Of a stretch of DNA of 64,000 nt, positions 43,994-55,525 are shown in pieces. The stretch's first letter is position 1; each line of letters begins with the position of its first letter. The position numbers and the translations under genes were made by a program. The DNA comes from Gloeopeniophorella convolvens (Eukaryota; Basidiomycota; Agaricomycetes; Russulales). The notes under the pieces were generated by a model, which saw nothing but the letters and a program-made list of their open reading frames with translations, did not search any database and was not told where the DNA came from. Location of the stretch: NCBI GenBank assembly GCA_022496205.1, contig WTXD01000055.1:105692-169691 (forward strand), read 5' to 3'.

Positions 43994-45850
43994 ATGTCAA
44001 TCACGATAAAAGCTGAATATGCGCCTGCGAGCTCTTCACTTGATTGTCCCATTTATCCGACATGGTTCGCAATCTGTGTGTCTAGTCCTGCGACCAAGCC
44101 ACTGACATCTGACCAGGCGATAGAACTCGACGCCATGCCTGCGCCCCCAGTGACGAAGCAGATGATCGCTGGCACACAACCTGCTCCGGGGAGGCCACCG
44201 CTGCTCCTGCGGCTGCCCGTGGAGCTTCTTGACCTGATCGCGTCTTTCGTGGCTACACACCGCGACGTCGTCGCGCTTGCGCTGGTCTGCCGCGGTCTCA
44301 CGGACGTCGTTATCCCCGCACATACTGCGTACCGCGCCGTTCGTCTGCTCGGCCGACGCGGGCCGACACCATGGGCACACCTCGCCAGCCGCCCAGACCG
44401 TGCGGCAGGAGTGCGCTCCGTCGTCCTTTTCGACCGCCTCGGCGAGGCGCGCTATATCCCGGAGCGCATGCCGCCATGCCTTGAAGCTGCGCCGCCACCG
44501 CGAAAAGAGTGCCTGAGGGTCAAAACGGAGACGCTGCTCGCCGCGGCCGGCGCACTGCGCGCGATGCCGAACCTCCACAGCCTCGTCTTCTCGGGGTCGC
44601 TGTCACGCGACACGCCTGCGCGGCACGCTGCAGAGGCCGCGTTCTGGGAAGCAGCAGGCGTGCACGGCACACTGAGGCATCTCGAGTACACGCAGCCCCT
44701 CAATCCTCCCGCGCCACTCCCAAAATATGCGACCGAAGTGCGACTCTACCCAGTACGTAGCGCCGACCCGTTCCGCTGGGCGCAATAGACATTTTGACAT
44801 GGGCTTCGCAGCTCTGGTCCATCTCCAATCTCACGACGCTCAGCGTGAAGCACGCCGCGTTCCTTCGGCACGCGCCGAGCGTGGTCCAGTTCTCGCGCGT
44901 GCTGCGCAGCTCGCCCGCGCTCGAGGTGCGTTCCAATAGTACCCGCCGCTCCAACGGCGCCACCCCCGACAACGCTCACCATAAGCGTCCGTTCCGCAGA
45001 GCCTCACAATCGAAGTGTACGACTGGTCCTTCGACATGTGCGCGCTCTTCCACGACGTGCGCTTCGCGTGCCTGCGCGCGCTCACGCTCGAGATCTACGC
45101 CGACCCGGCGTGCAACGCCGCGGCGCTCGCGGCGCTCCTCGAGCGCACGCCGACGCTGCGCGCCGCGTCGTGGTTCTTCCTCGACCCGGGCCCGCTCGCA
45201 GCCGGCGCGCTGCCGGCCCTGCGCGCGCTGCGTGTCGACGTGCCCGACGGCCCGGGAAAGATCGGCCGCGCGCTGCTGCCCGGCGCCGCGCTCGAGGCGC
45301 TCGGCCCGCTGTGCGTAAGCCCCGAGGCGCTCGGCGCGCTCGCGGGCATGCGCGGCGACGCGCTGCGCCGGCTCGAGGTGTGCAAGTTCGATAACATCGC
45401 GCTGCTCGCGCGCGTGGTGCGCTTGTTCCCGCGCCTGAGCTGCCTGCGTGTCCCCGCGGTGGACTACTGGCACGACCACTCGTCGGTCACGCCTGCGCCC
45501 GTGCACCTGGTGCGTTTTCCAGTGCGTGCGTATATATCGTCCGTGGCTTGCTGACGCGCGCGCAGGGCGAATGGGTCCATGTGCTTGGCTCGTTGCCCAT
45601 GCTTGAGGTCTTCCGCGGGGTAGCGATCTTCCGTGACCCGGACAGCGCGGCGACAACCGAGGAAAACGACGAGCGCGCGTATGACTTGCTCACTGTTTGC
45701 CCGCGCATGCGGCGCATCGAGCACTGGGACCTGGACCCAAAACACGTCATCCTGCTCAGCCGGGACGGCGAAAACGTCTCCTGGAAGGAGATCCTAGACG
45801 ACGACGCGGACGACTGGAGCACGTGGGTTCGTGAAGTGATGCATTCCTGA
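43994..45850 (+). CDS. F-box protein with leucine-rich C-terminal region
   Basis: Exons 43994-44752, 44812-44925, 45000-45509 and 45566-45850 give 555 residues from the first ATG; a start at 44135 would remove 47 residues. The F-box is LLRLPVELLDLIASFV...ALVCRGLTDVVIP (about residues 70-110). The rest is a string of Leu-rich and Ala-rich blocks (LRALTLEIYAD, LPALRALRVDVP, LRRLEVCKFDN) typical of the divergent LRR-like region of basidiomycete F-box proteins. It would recruit an unknown substrate to an SCF ubiquitin ligase through Skp1. The nested transposon ends only 164 bp upstream, so the promoter was displaced or altered. It is convergent with TRL1. Confidence 0.85.
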
Positions 45851-45970
45851 GTTGTGTGGTGGTACTTATGTACGATTGTTACGATACAGTTGCGGGGGTG
45901 ATATGCGATGATACAGATCGAGCAGTGATGATGATGATTTACGACTGTCCATGCCCATGCCATGACTCGC

Positions 45971-48573
45971 CTAGCTGAAAAGACCCTTGACCCTCCCCTT
46001 GATGATTATATCCTTGAGCGGCACACTATTGATGCCCAGCTCTCCCTTCCGAAATGCCTCGACAAGAACGCCCGCCTCCACAGGGAGCACGGACGCGTCC
46101 TTCGTTCCAATGGTCATGTGCAACCACTGCGCGAGGTCGGCCCCGAGCTGCGATACAAACGAGGAACCCTCCTGGCCCTCGTCCGCTTCAGGGTCGTCCA
46201 CACGGAGATCGTCGACCGTCGCTGCCATGATCCGTTCATTCGCCACGATATGCCCCAAACGCGCGCAGAACAGCGGCGGCTGCGCGAGGCCATGCAGCGC
46301 GACACAGCGCTCCCACAGGGGCTGCATGTCCGGAAGCTGCTTGCTATGCACAATCGTGACATGCGGGCGGCGCGCGACGCGCTCATCCTTCCGCAGCGCA
46401 TCCCAGAACGCGCGCACATGCCCGCGGTCCTGGGTCTCTAGCTGCGTGCTAAGTACCTCAACGAGGTCGAGCTCCACGAGCAAGCCGAAGTAGCGCGGCG
46501 CCAGCGCCTTGACGCGCGGCTGTTTCGCGTCCGTGCGCGCGGGTGCGTACCCGCGTGCGGCGGCAAGCGCGCCGCCGACGCGCTCCGCATCTGGGTGCGG
46601 GAGCTCGAGCACGCGCGTGATGCCGTCGACCGCGCGCGTAAGCATGTCCTCGAGATTATCGCCGATCGGCAGTTCGACGGTCGCGTCGGCCTCGCCGTCT
46701 TCGAGCGGTTCGGAGTTTTTGAGGAACTGCCAGAGGACATCTTCGTGCGCTTTGCTGGCCGCGTCACCATGCAGGGATTGGTGATTTGCACCGCGCGAGA
46801 GGATGCGGTCTGCGCAAATACGATGGATCATCGCGAGGGGTTGGTCGATGGGCCAATGGAGGGCGAGGAGGCGGACAGGTGGGTCGAAGTCCTTCACTGC
46901 GTCTCTGAGCTCGGCTCGGTGTTTTTTGAGGTGATTGTTCCTAGTGTTCCATTAGACTTTTGGATGCCAAACATAAGAACAGGTCTCATACTTGTCAGCA
47001 ATCACTACGTCGTGCACATTCAAGAGATCTTTGACGTTTCGAATGAAGATAGGTGCAGGCTTCTTAGCTCTGATGTCGTCGCTTTGGGTGTGTCCAAAGC
47101 CAAATAGTTCAATGAGTGCTATGGCTATCGACGTCTTGCCTGGAACGTGAACCCGAACATAAGCTCGCTGCCGGAGAAATAGGCTATGAGACGTACCGAC
47201 GCCGGGAATCGCGATTGGCATGATGATCGTCTTCCCAAACTTCTTCCCGTCTGCCGGCGTACCGTCGTCCTGGGCAGCCAGAGCCTTCTTCTCGCTGCTC
47301 TTCCCCTCTTCGGTCTCGAGCCACCGCAGGAAGCGCTGACGTGTGGCGATGATCCCGCGCCCCTTGGTGAAACCTTCGAACTGCGTCGGGTCCGCCTGGA
47401 TCTCACGCCGCACCCACTCGACGTACACCTGCGTCTCCGCGCGTTTCATCTTGTTTTTGGGTAGCCTCGCGCTCTCGCCGCGGGACAGTAGCACCTTGGT
47501 AATCTCGCGCCAGTCGCGGTACATCATGTACGGTTCGTCGAACTTGACCTTGAAGAAGAATGAAGAGCCGGGTTCGTAGGGTGACACGTCCGAGAGCGAG
47601 CGCTCGCTTGTCGGAGGCACGCCGACCGTCGTACGGACGACGAAGCCCTCGACGGCTTCGCCGTTCCATTTGCCCGTGCGGCCGACCTCCTCTGTGTATG
47701 CCTTGACTTCGGCGATCGAGGGCAGCACGAGGGACGGAGTGACAATGAAACCCCACTCGCGCGCGAACGCATCAATGACAGCGGGGGGTTGTGTCTTGAA
47801 GTGCTTCGTGCACTCGTTGAGCCCATGAAGGTGTAGCCCCGTCTTGTCAGCAGAGTACGGGAGGACGTGTTCCTCGAAGCTGTCGTCGCAGAGCTGCCCA
47901 GGGTGAGGATCAGGCCGGGAGATGAGAAGACGATGACGCACCTCTGCGACTGCGGTCCACTTCTTTTCCCATAGCACCTCCGCGAGTTGCTCCGCGGTCT
48001 TGCCCGCTTTCTCAAGGTGTTGGTGCAACCAGCGCTCGCCGACCTGGGCGTGGCTCTCAGGCACGTCTTGAATGGGCCCGAGTGAATGCTTGGAAGTGAC
48101 GAGGAGTTTGGAGGGCGAGAGAGCGGCGATGAAGATAATGCACCCGTTCGACTTGAGCGTCAAGGTGTACGGCGCAGTGGTGTGCGTTTCAAGAGAGGAC
48201 CACTTCGAAAAGAGCGCCCTTCAGTGGTCTGTCCGACGAGTGTCAAGGGGTAGAACCGGCGCACCGTTGTCCATGGAACCTCTCCGATGTTGAAGAATTT
48301 GTCGTACCCCCTTGCTACAATCCGATATCGCGCTGCGCCCTCGCTGTCTGGACCCTCCTCTTTGACAGAGAACAGCCCCCTTGCGAGCGTCGGGAACGGC
48401 GATGGGATATCGTAATACTTGTACTCGTTCATCTTCCAGCTCTCGACAGTGACATCGGGGGCGGCTGGGGCTGCATATTCCGACGACTTGACCAGTTTGG
48501 GTGACTCTTTGTGTAGGTTGTGGAGGTCGGTGATAAGCTGTGAGTCTTCCCGTGAGAAGGACCTAGGGGCCAT
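45971..48573 (-). CDS. TRL1: Fungal tRNA ligase (ligase, kinase and cyclic phosphodiesterase domains)
   Basis: Exons (minus) 48573-48265, 48202-47197, 47139-46992 and 46940-45971 give 810 residues with consistent phases. The N-terminal adenylyltransferase domain holds the Lys-bearing motif RGYDKFFN, then NGCIIFIAAL, VTSKHS, SADKTGLHLHG and VEGFVVRT. The central polynucleotide-kinase P loop, IPGVGKTS, is restored across the second intron and followed by ADKNNHLKKHR. The C-terminal cyclic phosphodiesterase domain has the two expected HxT motifs, PHVTIVH and LHMTIGT. Trl1 joins tRNA halves after intron removal and splices HAC1-type mRNA in the unfolded protein response. Length and domain order match fungal Trl1, and no catalytic residue is visibly missing. 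Confidence 0.95.
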
Positions 48574-49121
48574 GGCGGACAGAGAGTGTAGTGGTGAGCT
48601 CCGGACGTCGCGTAGCCTGAATGATGCGGGTTTGGAGAGAACACTGCATGAGGCTGCTACCCACTGCAACATATAACATCGACAGGTCGAATCCACTGAG
48701 TCGCTTGGCTCTGCACTGTGTTGACTCCGTCCGAGTCACAAGCGCATGACTCACCTTCAGCAACCCTGTGCAGCTACGCACAACGCACCTCAGCTTGTCA
48801 ATCGAGAGCCGCACCCTTCTCGCTTCGGGTTCAATCGAAAAGTCGTCTCAAATATGGGGTTGATAAGATACGGTATAGATATATTAGTACATTTTACTTC
48901 CAAGTTCATGCGCAGCGTCCGCCAACCCCCTCCATCCCAAAGAGAAAAAGGAACAACGTCATGAATGCGGAGGACGTCGGTTTTTAAACAACATCATCGG
49001 GGGATGGGCCCGCGATGGGGTTGGGACGCTCAGAACCCTTTGCCTGAGCAAGATACCGGCGTGCCGTGGCACTCCTAAAGGCAGGGAATAAGCAACACAC
49101 TTAACACTCGCTAGAGATGAC
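48574..49121. other. Intergenic between TRL1 promoter and aquaporin 3' end
   Basis: 548 bp holding the TRL1 upstream region and the 3' flank of the aquaglyceroporin gene. No gene is seen. Confidence 0.5.
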
Positions 49122-50462
49122 TTACGGCCTATTGACGAAGCTCTCGCTACCGACGAAGATGAAGGTGTCGTAGACGAAAGATGCAACGATGCCTCCGGAG
49201 AGGGGGCAAGGATCGGGCACCAGAGCCAGTACTGATTGCGGAAGTTGAAGACTAGAAGAGAAGACGTGATATGAGCGCCTGTCCTTCGGCGCAAACGGCG
49301 CAATTCGGCACACCTTCTCTGCCGTACCCCACCATGGCGGTCATGATACGCGGGCCCAGGTCACGCGCAGGATTAATGGCGTAGCCTGCATCACAGCGCA
49401 CATATGGCCATCAGCAAACGGAGCTCCAGAACGATCCCGGCTGCCGTACCAGTCTGCATTCCAAAGGACGCGCCGATACCCAATACGACGAAGAAGATCA
49501 CTAGGGGAAGCATGCCTGCGGGCGGAGGCCCGTTTCGTTGGTCCGTGACCGCGAAGACCACAATCATGAGAATGGCCGCGCCGAGGAACTACGTGGGCGG
49601 TGAGGTGTCAGTGCGCAGCACATAGCACGATAAGGAGAGACCCACCTCGTCAAAGAAGCAGCTCGAAGCAGGCATATAGTCCGCCTGAGATATTTAGGAC
49701 CTCGTGTCAGGAAGCTGTGCTAATGCTTTCCATCTTGGCACTCACCGCGTAGGTCGAGAACAACGATGCCGTCCCAGGCACAGTGCGCACGCCCTTGCCT
49801 CCCTCGAAGAGATCAATTGCGTGGAAGTAGTTCGCGTAGGTGAACAGGCTGCCCAAGAAGGCACCCAGAAGCTGGCCGAACATGTACAATGGAACTTTCT
49901 TCCACGGGAACCCGCGGAACAGCGCTAAACATAGGGTCACCTGCGATCGAGGACAGTCAGCCTCAACGATATCCCGCCAACAGTGAGATATATGCGTGAC
50001 GTACAACGGGATTGTTGTGACCGCCTGATACACCACCGGCTACCCACACGCCCAGTGCCGCACCTGGAATGATAGTTCGTCATCCGTGACCTCCAGCTGA
50101 TAGCAGGGTTGCGCCGCTTACCGACCGCCCAGCTCATGTTGAGTGATAGGTAGTCGCCCTTAGCTGCGGGGGCAACCTTCGTGCTACCGCCGAGAACAAC
50201 TTGACAGTCTACACCATTTCCAAACAGGATGAGGATCATGGTGCCCAACATTTCGGCTGCTGGTTCGCGAATGTAGTCACTAAAGCAGGTCGCATGTCAG
50301 CAACAGCACAACGATAAGACGCGCGAAGAAAACGTACCGAATGCGGGCCCAGCGATTGGGAAAGCGTGTATAGTAGTCGTGCAGCGAGTCGTACTCAGCA
50401 TGCTCGAAGTGCGTCGGAGACTCTTTGCCTGACGAGCCTACGCTGTTAGCCTTGGAAGTCAT
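49122..50462 (-). CDS. Aquaglyceroporin (MIP family), one frame break near the C terminus
   Basis: Exons (minus) 50462-50338, 50279-50122, 50063-50005, 49940-49746, 49684-49646, 49588-49450, 49385-49314 and 49251-49122 form a MIP channel of about 305 residues. Landmarks are EMLGTMILILFGNGVDCQV (helix 1), the first half-helix SGGHNNPVVT, helices around YMFGQLLGAFLGSLF and FLGAAILMIVVFAVTD, the second half-helix YAINPARDLGPR and a last helix ending in SGGIVASFVYD. The Asp after the second NPAR suggests a glycerol-type pore. The first NPA is NPV here. The last exon breaks frame at a run of five G (49202-49206, C run in the gene), consistent with one lost base. TATAAG lies about 65 bp upstream of the ATG. 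Confidence 0.88.
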
Positions 50463-52000
50463 GATGCGAGTGAGTGATGAGGTGAGGAGACGCGGCGGCG
50501 GATGACGCACCAAAATGCACCACTCTTATAAGAAAATCTCAGCTGGCAATAGCAGAGGTGCCTACCCCGCATCCCACGCCTCCCGATCCGGATCCTGGAG
50601 AAGGAGGGCGCAACCCGTGCTCGGGAGGTGCCAAATGACCATTAAGCTTCGCTCGACCTGATCGAAGCGGATCACAGCGTGAGCAACATGACGCTCCCCT
50701 GCCATGCGGTCCGATGACCGAGGCATCATTCAGCTCTGCAGTGCGTATGGATGGTCTTGGACCAGATGGATGTACTCACTGGGTGGAAGCACCAGACGAC
50801 CCTCTCGTGCTTCTCGCTCCAATGTCCATCACCCGACTGCCATAACCCTATTATCGACGATTGCTCACGCGCCGGTGGTGGAGCTTCCACCCCGGACGGA
50901 ATGTTTCAGGCACAATGGACTGGAGAAAATTGAGTACCCCAGGTGCAGTGGGCGCTCTACAGCGCAGCTACAGCGCAAGCAGCGCTCAGCAGCGCTCAGC
51001 GCTCAGCACCGACAGGCACCGGCCTGCACCGGCTCGGTTATATGCATTGGCCGAGCGGGCCGAGGGACCGGCTAGATCCGACGCGGTCACCATCACGGCG
51101 CAGAGTTGCAGGAACGTTCTGTGCGAGCCAGACATGAAAAAGTTTCATTTTTCGAAGAGGCAGAACACACCTGAGTACCCGTAGCGTTCCGATCACTCAT
51201 TTGAGAGGTATGACAATCCGATCAGGTGAGGGCACGGCGGGCATGTCGCGTCACTTGACTGTGAAGCTTTGCGAAGGCGTAAGAAGCGCAGCATCATGTT
51301 GCAGGGCCCGCCCGTCTCGACCCGGACGGCGTTCTGAAGTCTGGACGCCTTCTATCTCGTCAGAGTCGGGGAGTTGCTTCATCCGAACTCACCTGCCCAT
51401 AGATTTAGCGCGGTGCAGGACGTAAAAGAACGCGGTGGCACTGCTTCCGACACCGGGCGCCTTCACGTTTCAATGCAGGCGCCATGCCGGGACTAAGACG
51501 CAGCGCCTCAAATACTCCCACTTTGTTGAAGATCCGTCTCGTTTCGACCTTCCGTATATCCGAAGGCATATTCGAGAGCATAGGTAGCCGGAAGGTCGAA
51601 AGAAAACACGCGCAAGGCGAGTCCAGACTTATGGCCACGTCAAGCATTGAATGTGATATGTTTTCTGATTGGGCCCTAAGCGTCCAAGAAGTCGGCGTCA
51701 GCGTGCAATTCCTCAACTGGAGCGGCCGCTTACCCAAAGTAAAGGTGTATCACAGCGCATACACAGAGGATCCTCCGACGAACAGGCACTCACCGAGTCG
51801 TAGCGAACGCAGAGACCGAAATCTAAACGCAGGGACAGGTGTTGTAGCAAGAATACAGTTAGATGATGAGATACATATATGGGGTAAATACAAGATGCGC
51901 TGCCCAGTAGCAGTCCAGTAGGTATCAAGAAGGCGGTAAGATGGGTAAGTAAAGTTAGAGTGCGTGATTGGGTATGTCTCGCCCGCAAGAACTTGCTATT
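50463..52000. other. 1.5-kb intergenic region, no gene called
   Basis: Contains the aquaporin promoter (TATAAG on the minus strand near 50530) and a degenerate CAGCGCTCAG-type tandem repeat at 50952-51008. The frame at 51484-51921 shows no recognisable product. Confidence 0.45.
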
Positions 52001-54268
52001 CTAATCTGGTATTTCGAAAAGCAAGCACTTCTTGCTGAAATGTTTCGATACCGCGACCTTGATTTCCGGGCCAAGGGCGGACCTGGCGATCAGATCCCCG
52101 CAGAGGTAGCAGAAGTGTCTGACGGCAAGTGTAAAGTTAGAGCTTAGAGCTAATGCTCTCGCCGATGCGGCAACGACAACGCACGTGTTACATGCAGCGG
52201 CCATACACTGGGCCGAGTCAGTCATCGCACTGGGATGACCAAATTGGACTGACGCACCGACATATGGTTGCATCCGTCTATCTTCTGGATCGGCGTCTTG
52301 CACGCTAAGAAGACAAAATTAAGGCTGCAAACTACAGCATGCGGGAGCTGACGTACTCGGGCAATACTTCCATCCATTCTGTTTCATCAGGTGGTCCAGC
52401 TCCGACGTGCCATCGCAGGAATGCTGAGGTCCATCAAAATTGATACCTTGCTGGCACTGCTTGCACCACGCATAGTTGCAGTCTGGCAGAGGACACGCGA
52501 GGACGCGCGCTTCGTCGTGTTCGTCTTTAGCAACAAACATCGAGCGCTGGCACCTGTCTCGGGCGTGAGTCGAGCGGGGACAGCGATATGATCGGGGCGT
52601 ACTTTCGACACGACAAAAGAACCGAGAACGTCACCATCTCCATCTCGGTCCAAATGCTGTACTGCTCATCGGTCAGTCCTAGGTCCAGGGCGAGGGGCTG
52701 TGACACCTCTGTAAAACGCATTACATAAGCCAGCATCCCAGGAAACCATAAAGGGACTCACGGCCAACTTCACCCTTTCCCTTTCCCTTGCCCGCCGTGC
52801 AGGTGGGGCAGAGTATGGGAAATTTGTGGCTCTTGAGGCACGATGCGACATAGGTACGCACACAATCGCGACAGAAGGCATGGTCACAGGGATCGAGTCG
52901 TGTAATCGAGTCTTCGGGCATTTCCTCCATGCAAATACCGCACTCGAACACGCGCTGAATGTGCTTAGATAGTTGAGCGCGCTGAGCAGACAATGCACGA
53001 TCTTCGGCATTGAATTGCTGTTGAAGACGGACCGCGAAGGAAAGACTACTATCCGAATCTGCAGGGGACGCGGGCGTGCCACTTCGGACGATATGCGATG
53101 GCTGCGAGTCTGCAAATGGAGACGTAGCAGCGAATGTGTGTGGAGGCTTCGTGGAAGATGGAGAAGCAGTAGTTGAGTGGCGGTGGGATGTCTGAGGTGA
53201 AGACGGAGGACGCGGGATGTAGGAGGGAGTTCGAGGCTTCGTTGTGTCGCCGTGGCTCGACTGAAGCCTCTTGATCAACTTCTCTTGTTGCCGGATGCGT
53301 TCCTTCGCTCCCTCAAGCTCTTGTTCAAGTCGCTCTCGTTCTCTTGTCTGAAGCTTCAGATTGGCGATTTCTGCCTGCATCGACAATTGCGCAAGGCTGG
53401 ACTCGAGTACGGCCTGCCACAATACCTCCGTAGACATGCCAGGTCCGCGAGGCACAAACACGTGGGCACTGAAGTTGGCGAGAAGTTGCGCCTGCCATTG
53501 TAGGTCACTGTCTGAGAAGTCGATGGATGGAAGTAGCTCTGCAAGCCGGCGGGCCGCCCGTTCGACGGTCCTGTTGACGATCAATCCTGCCCCATTCGGG
53601 TACAGTGACGGCCGCGGGTGGGAATCGAAGATGACGAAGGTGCTTCGTCCTGAAACTCGAAGCTTGAGACATGCTAATATTTCTGGAGGCCGGGTGATAA
53701 TGGCGACTGCCGAGGAATCAAGGGCATCCAAATCACTGAAGAGGTTGCAGACTCAGAGTCAGTGCTTGCGCTTATACGGCGAGCGCTCAACGAATGCTCA
53801 CGTCAGCAAGGCTTTGAACTCAGAAAAGCCGGGATGCTCGTATCTCACTCCCCTGAGCTTGAGCGTCTTCGCAAATAAAGGAACACGACAGATGTCCTCG
53901 ACCTCAAGATGGAGATTGTCGGACCACAGCGCACATATCCCCGTAGCTTCCTAGTTGGAAAGATGAGCTATTACTCGGATGATACTGGGGCAAGGTCGTC
54001 TCACCTCAGACAACTCCCGTGTCAATACAGCCTGCAAGAGTGCTGCATCTTGGAGACCGTCATTCTCCTTCGCAAATGATAGCCTAGCAAAATTCAATGC
54101 TGCAAGTCCGCAAGCAGCTGTTCCGGACCCGCTCTTGCTGTATTGGCTAGTGCCGCTGTGAGAGACAATCTGTTCTGCATCGTCTGCAGTCACTAGGCTA
54201 CGAAAGTGCCTTGGTATGGGTCTATCAGTTCCCCGGGGTTGTCTGAGTTGCGGGCGTATCGTACTCAT
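52001..54268 (-). CDS. RBR E3 ubiquitin ligase with N-terminal extension and coiled coil
   Basis: Eight exons (minus: 54268-54005, 53950-53802, 53735-52762, 52707-52605, 52553-52357, 52304-52258, 52207-52185, 52118-52001) give 624 residues. The N-terminal 230 residues form a conserved-looking domain (TAACGLAALNFARL, SDLDALDSSAVAIITRP-like and FVIFDSHPRPS blocks). A coiled coil (LKLQTRERERLEQELEGAKE) and a Ser/Pro-rich linker follow. RING1 has CGICMEEMPED, PCDHAFCRDC and CPTC; the IBR has CRKCQRSMF, CNYAWCKQC and HSC; RING2 has CPTCKTPIQK, DGCNHMSC (presumed catalytic Cys) and CNTHFCYLC. Exons of 197, 47 and 23 nt match those of the RBR gene at 14134. It is probably a complete, active ligase; targets are unknown. 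Confidence 0.88.
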
Positions 54269-55525
54269 GGAGGTCGTGGGTTGCTAGACGCAAGCCGTGG
54301 CATTTGCACTCAGGTCACGATGCTGCAGGGTTAAGTTGGGACAGACGCGTTTGTTACGTACGCGGAATTTGTCTGGCCGGAGTTTGAATACTCTCGCAGA
54401 AGACCGGGCATCTGCTGGCGCCGCCGGGCCCCAGCTGCGTCGTGCTGCCCATTGCCAACTGCCACAACAGTGTACCACTCGCGCTCGTTCAATGTGCCAA
54501 CTTGATGTGCAGGTCTTCTGTTTCCCCTATTGTCTTCATCCCTCCCGTACAACAGCAACGTGCATGCGACCGCGGGATTTTTCGAAGTATTTTGTTGCCC
54601 TTGGTGGTGTTCTGCAAGACTCGATCAGGCGCGTGGGTCCCTACAACCCCTATCATGTCCCACACATGTATTTCTTGAATGAAGTAGCGCTACCTATAGT
54701 GCAGCCTGTGCGCGTGGCAGAGCGCCGATGAGGTGGATCGAATCGCGACCGTGTGGAGTTGGTGTGCGGGCGATCCCCGGCCTCGCATCCCAGGCGGACT
54801 TCGGTGTAACCCCTGCTATTACTACTGACTGCACTGGGACGCGAACGCCTATTGGAATATGCTCATACTTTCTATCACCCAACGCTATCTCCCACATCAT
54901 CTGGGATAAATCGTGGCTTCCCTACAGTCCCGGGACGCTTCGGTAGAACCCCGGTACAGTACCAGCCTAGCAGCTCAATCATGCGTGTGAGTTGCATACT
55001 TCTGTCTTTTACACACATACGTATCTGGAATGCCGTTTTTAGTGGCGTGGGCTGCATGCATGGCAAGGAATCCGCGAACGATGGCACAAAACGAACAGTG
55101 ACGAGGTGAAGTTGGCGAACGAATGAGTCGAGGACCTTCCTTCTTGCGTTTCTTTTGTGCTGCGATTGATTGCGCCCACCTGGTACTCGCTGTGCACGAT
55201 GCCTCAAGGCTGGTTTGCGATTCTCCGCAGCAGTGCCTGCGACATGTGGCTTTCCTTTTTGTATTCGCCGCAACATGCGACCTGTCATCATCTTCAATCT
55301 CCCGAGAAGTGGCTGAAGGCTTTCAGCATGAGCCTGTGGAAGCAGATACTATGCTGCATTGCGGCAAGTCGTCTGACGTACAGAGAACAGGGGTATCGAT
55401 ATCCACCTTCCCCTTTATCAGCGTAAATCTGATCGCGCCCTGTGTATCGAGAGGCGACTCTTGCATAATCCTCACCTTCTTAAAGTCTGAAGCTTGAAGC
55501 TCATACGTTTCCTGTGTTCGTCAAC
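54269..55525. other. Divergent intergenic region, 1.3 kb
   Basis: Between the RBR gene (-) and the VWA/GTPase gene (+). Frames at 54297-54731 (+) and 54875-55297 (-) have no recognisable product. Confidence 0.45.

Noticed and set aside
44976..45656. 226-codon minus-strand frame inside the F-box gene
   Set aside because: Arg/Glu-rich shadow of the Ala/Leu-rich F-box exon; no independent support.
52977..53503. Plus-strand frames antisense to the RBR gene
   Set aside because: They overlap the coiled coil and RING1 of a well-supported gene on the other strand.
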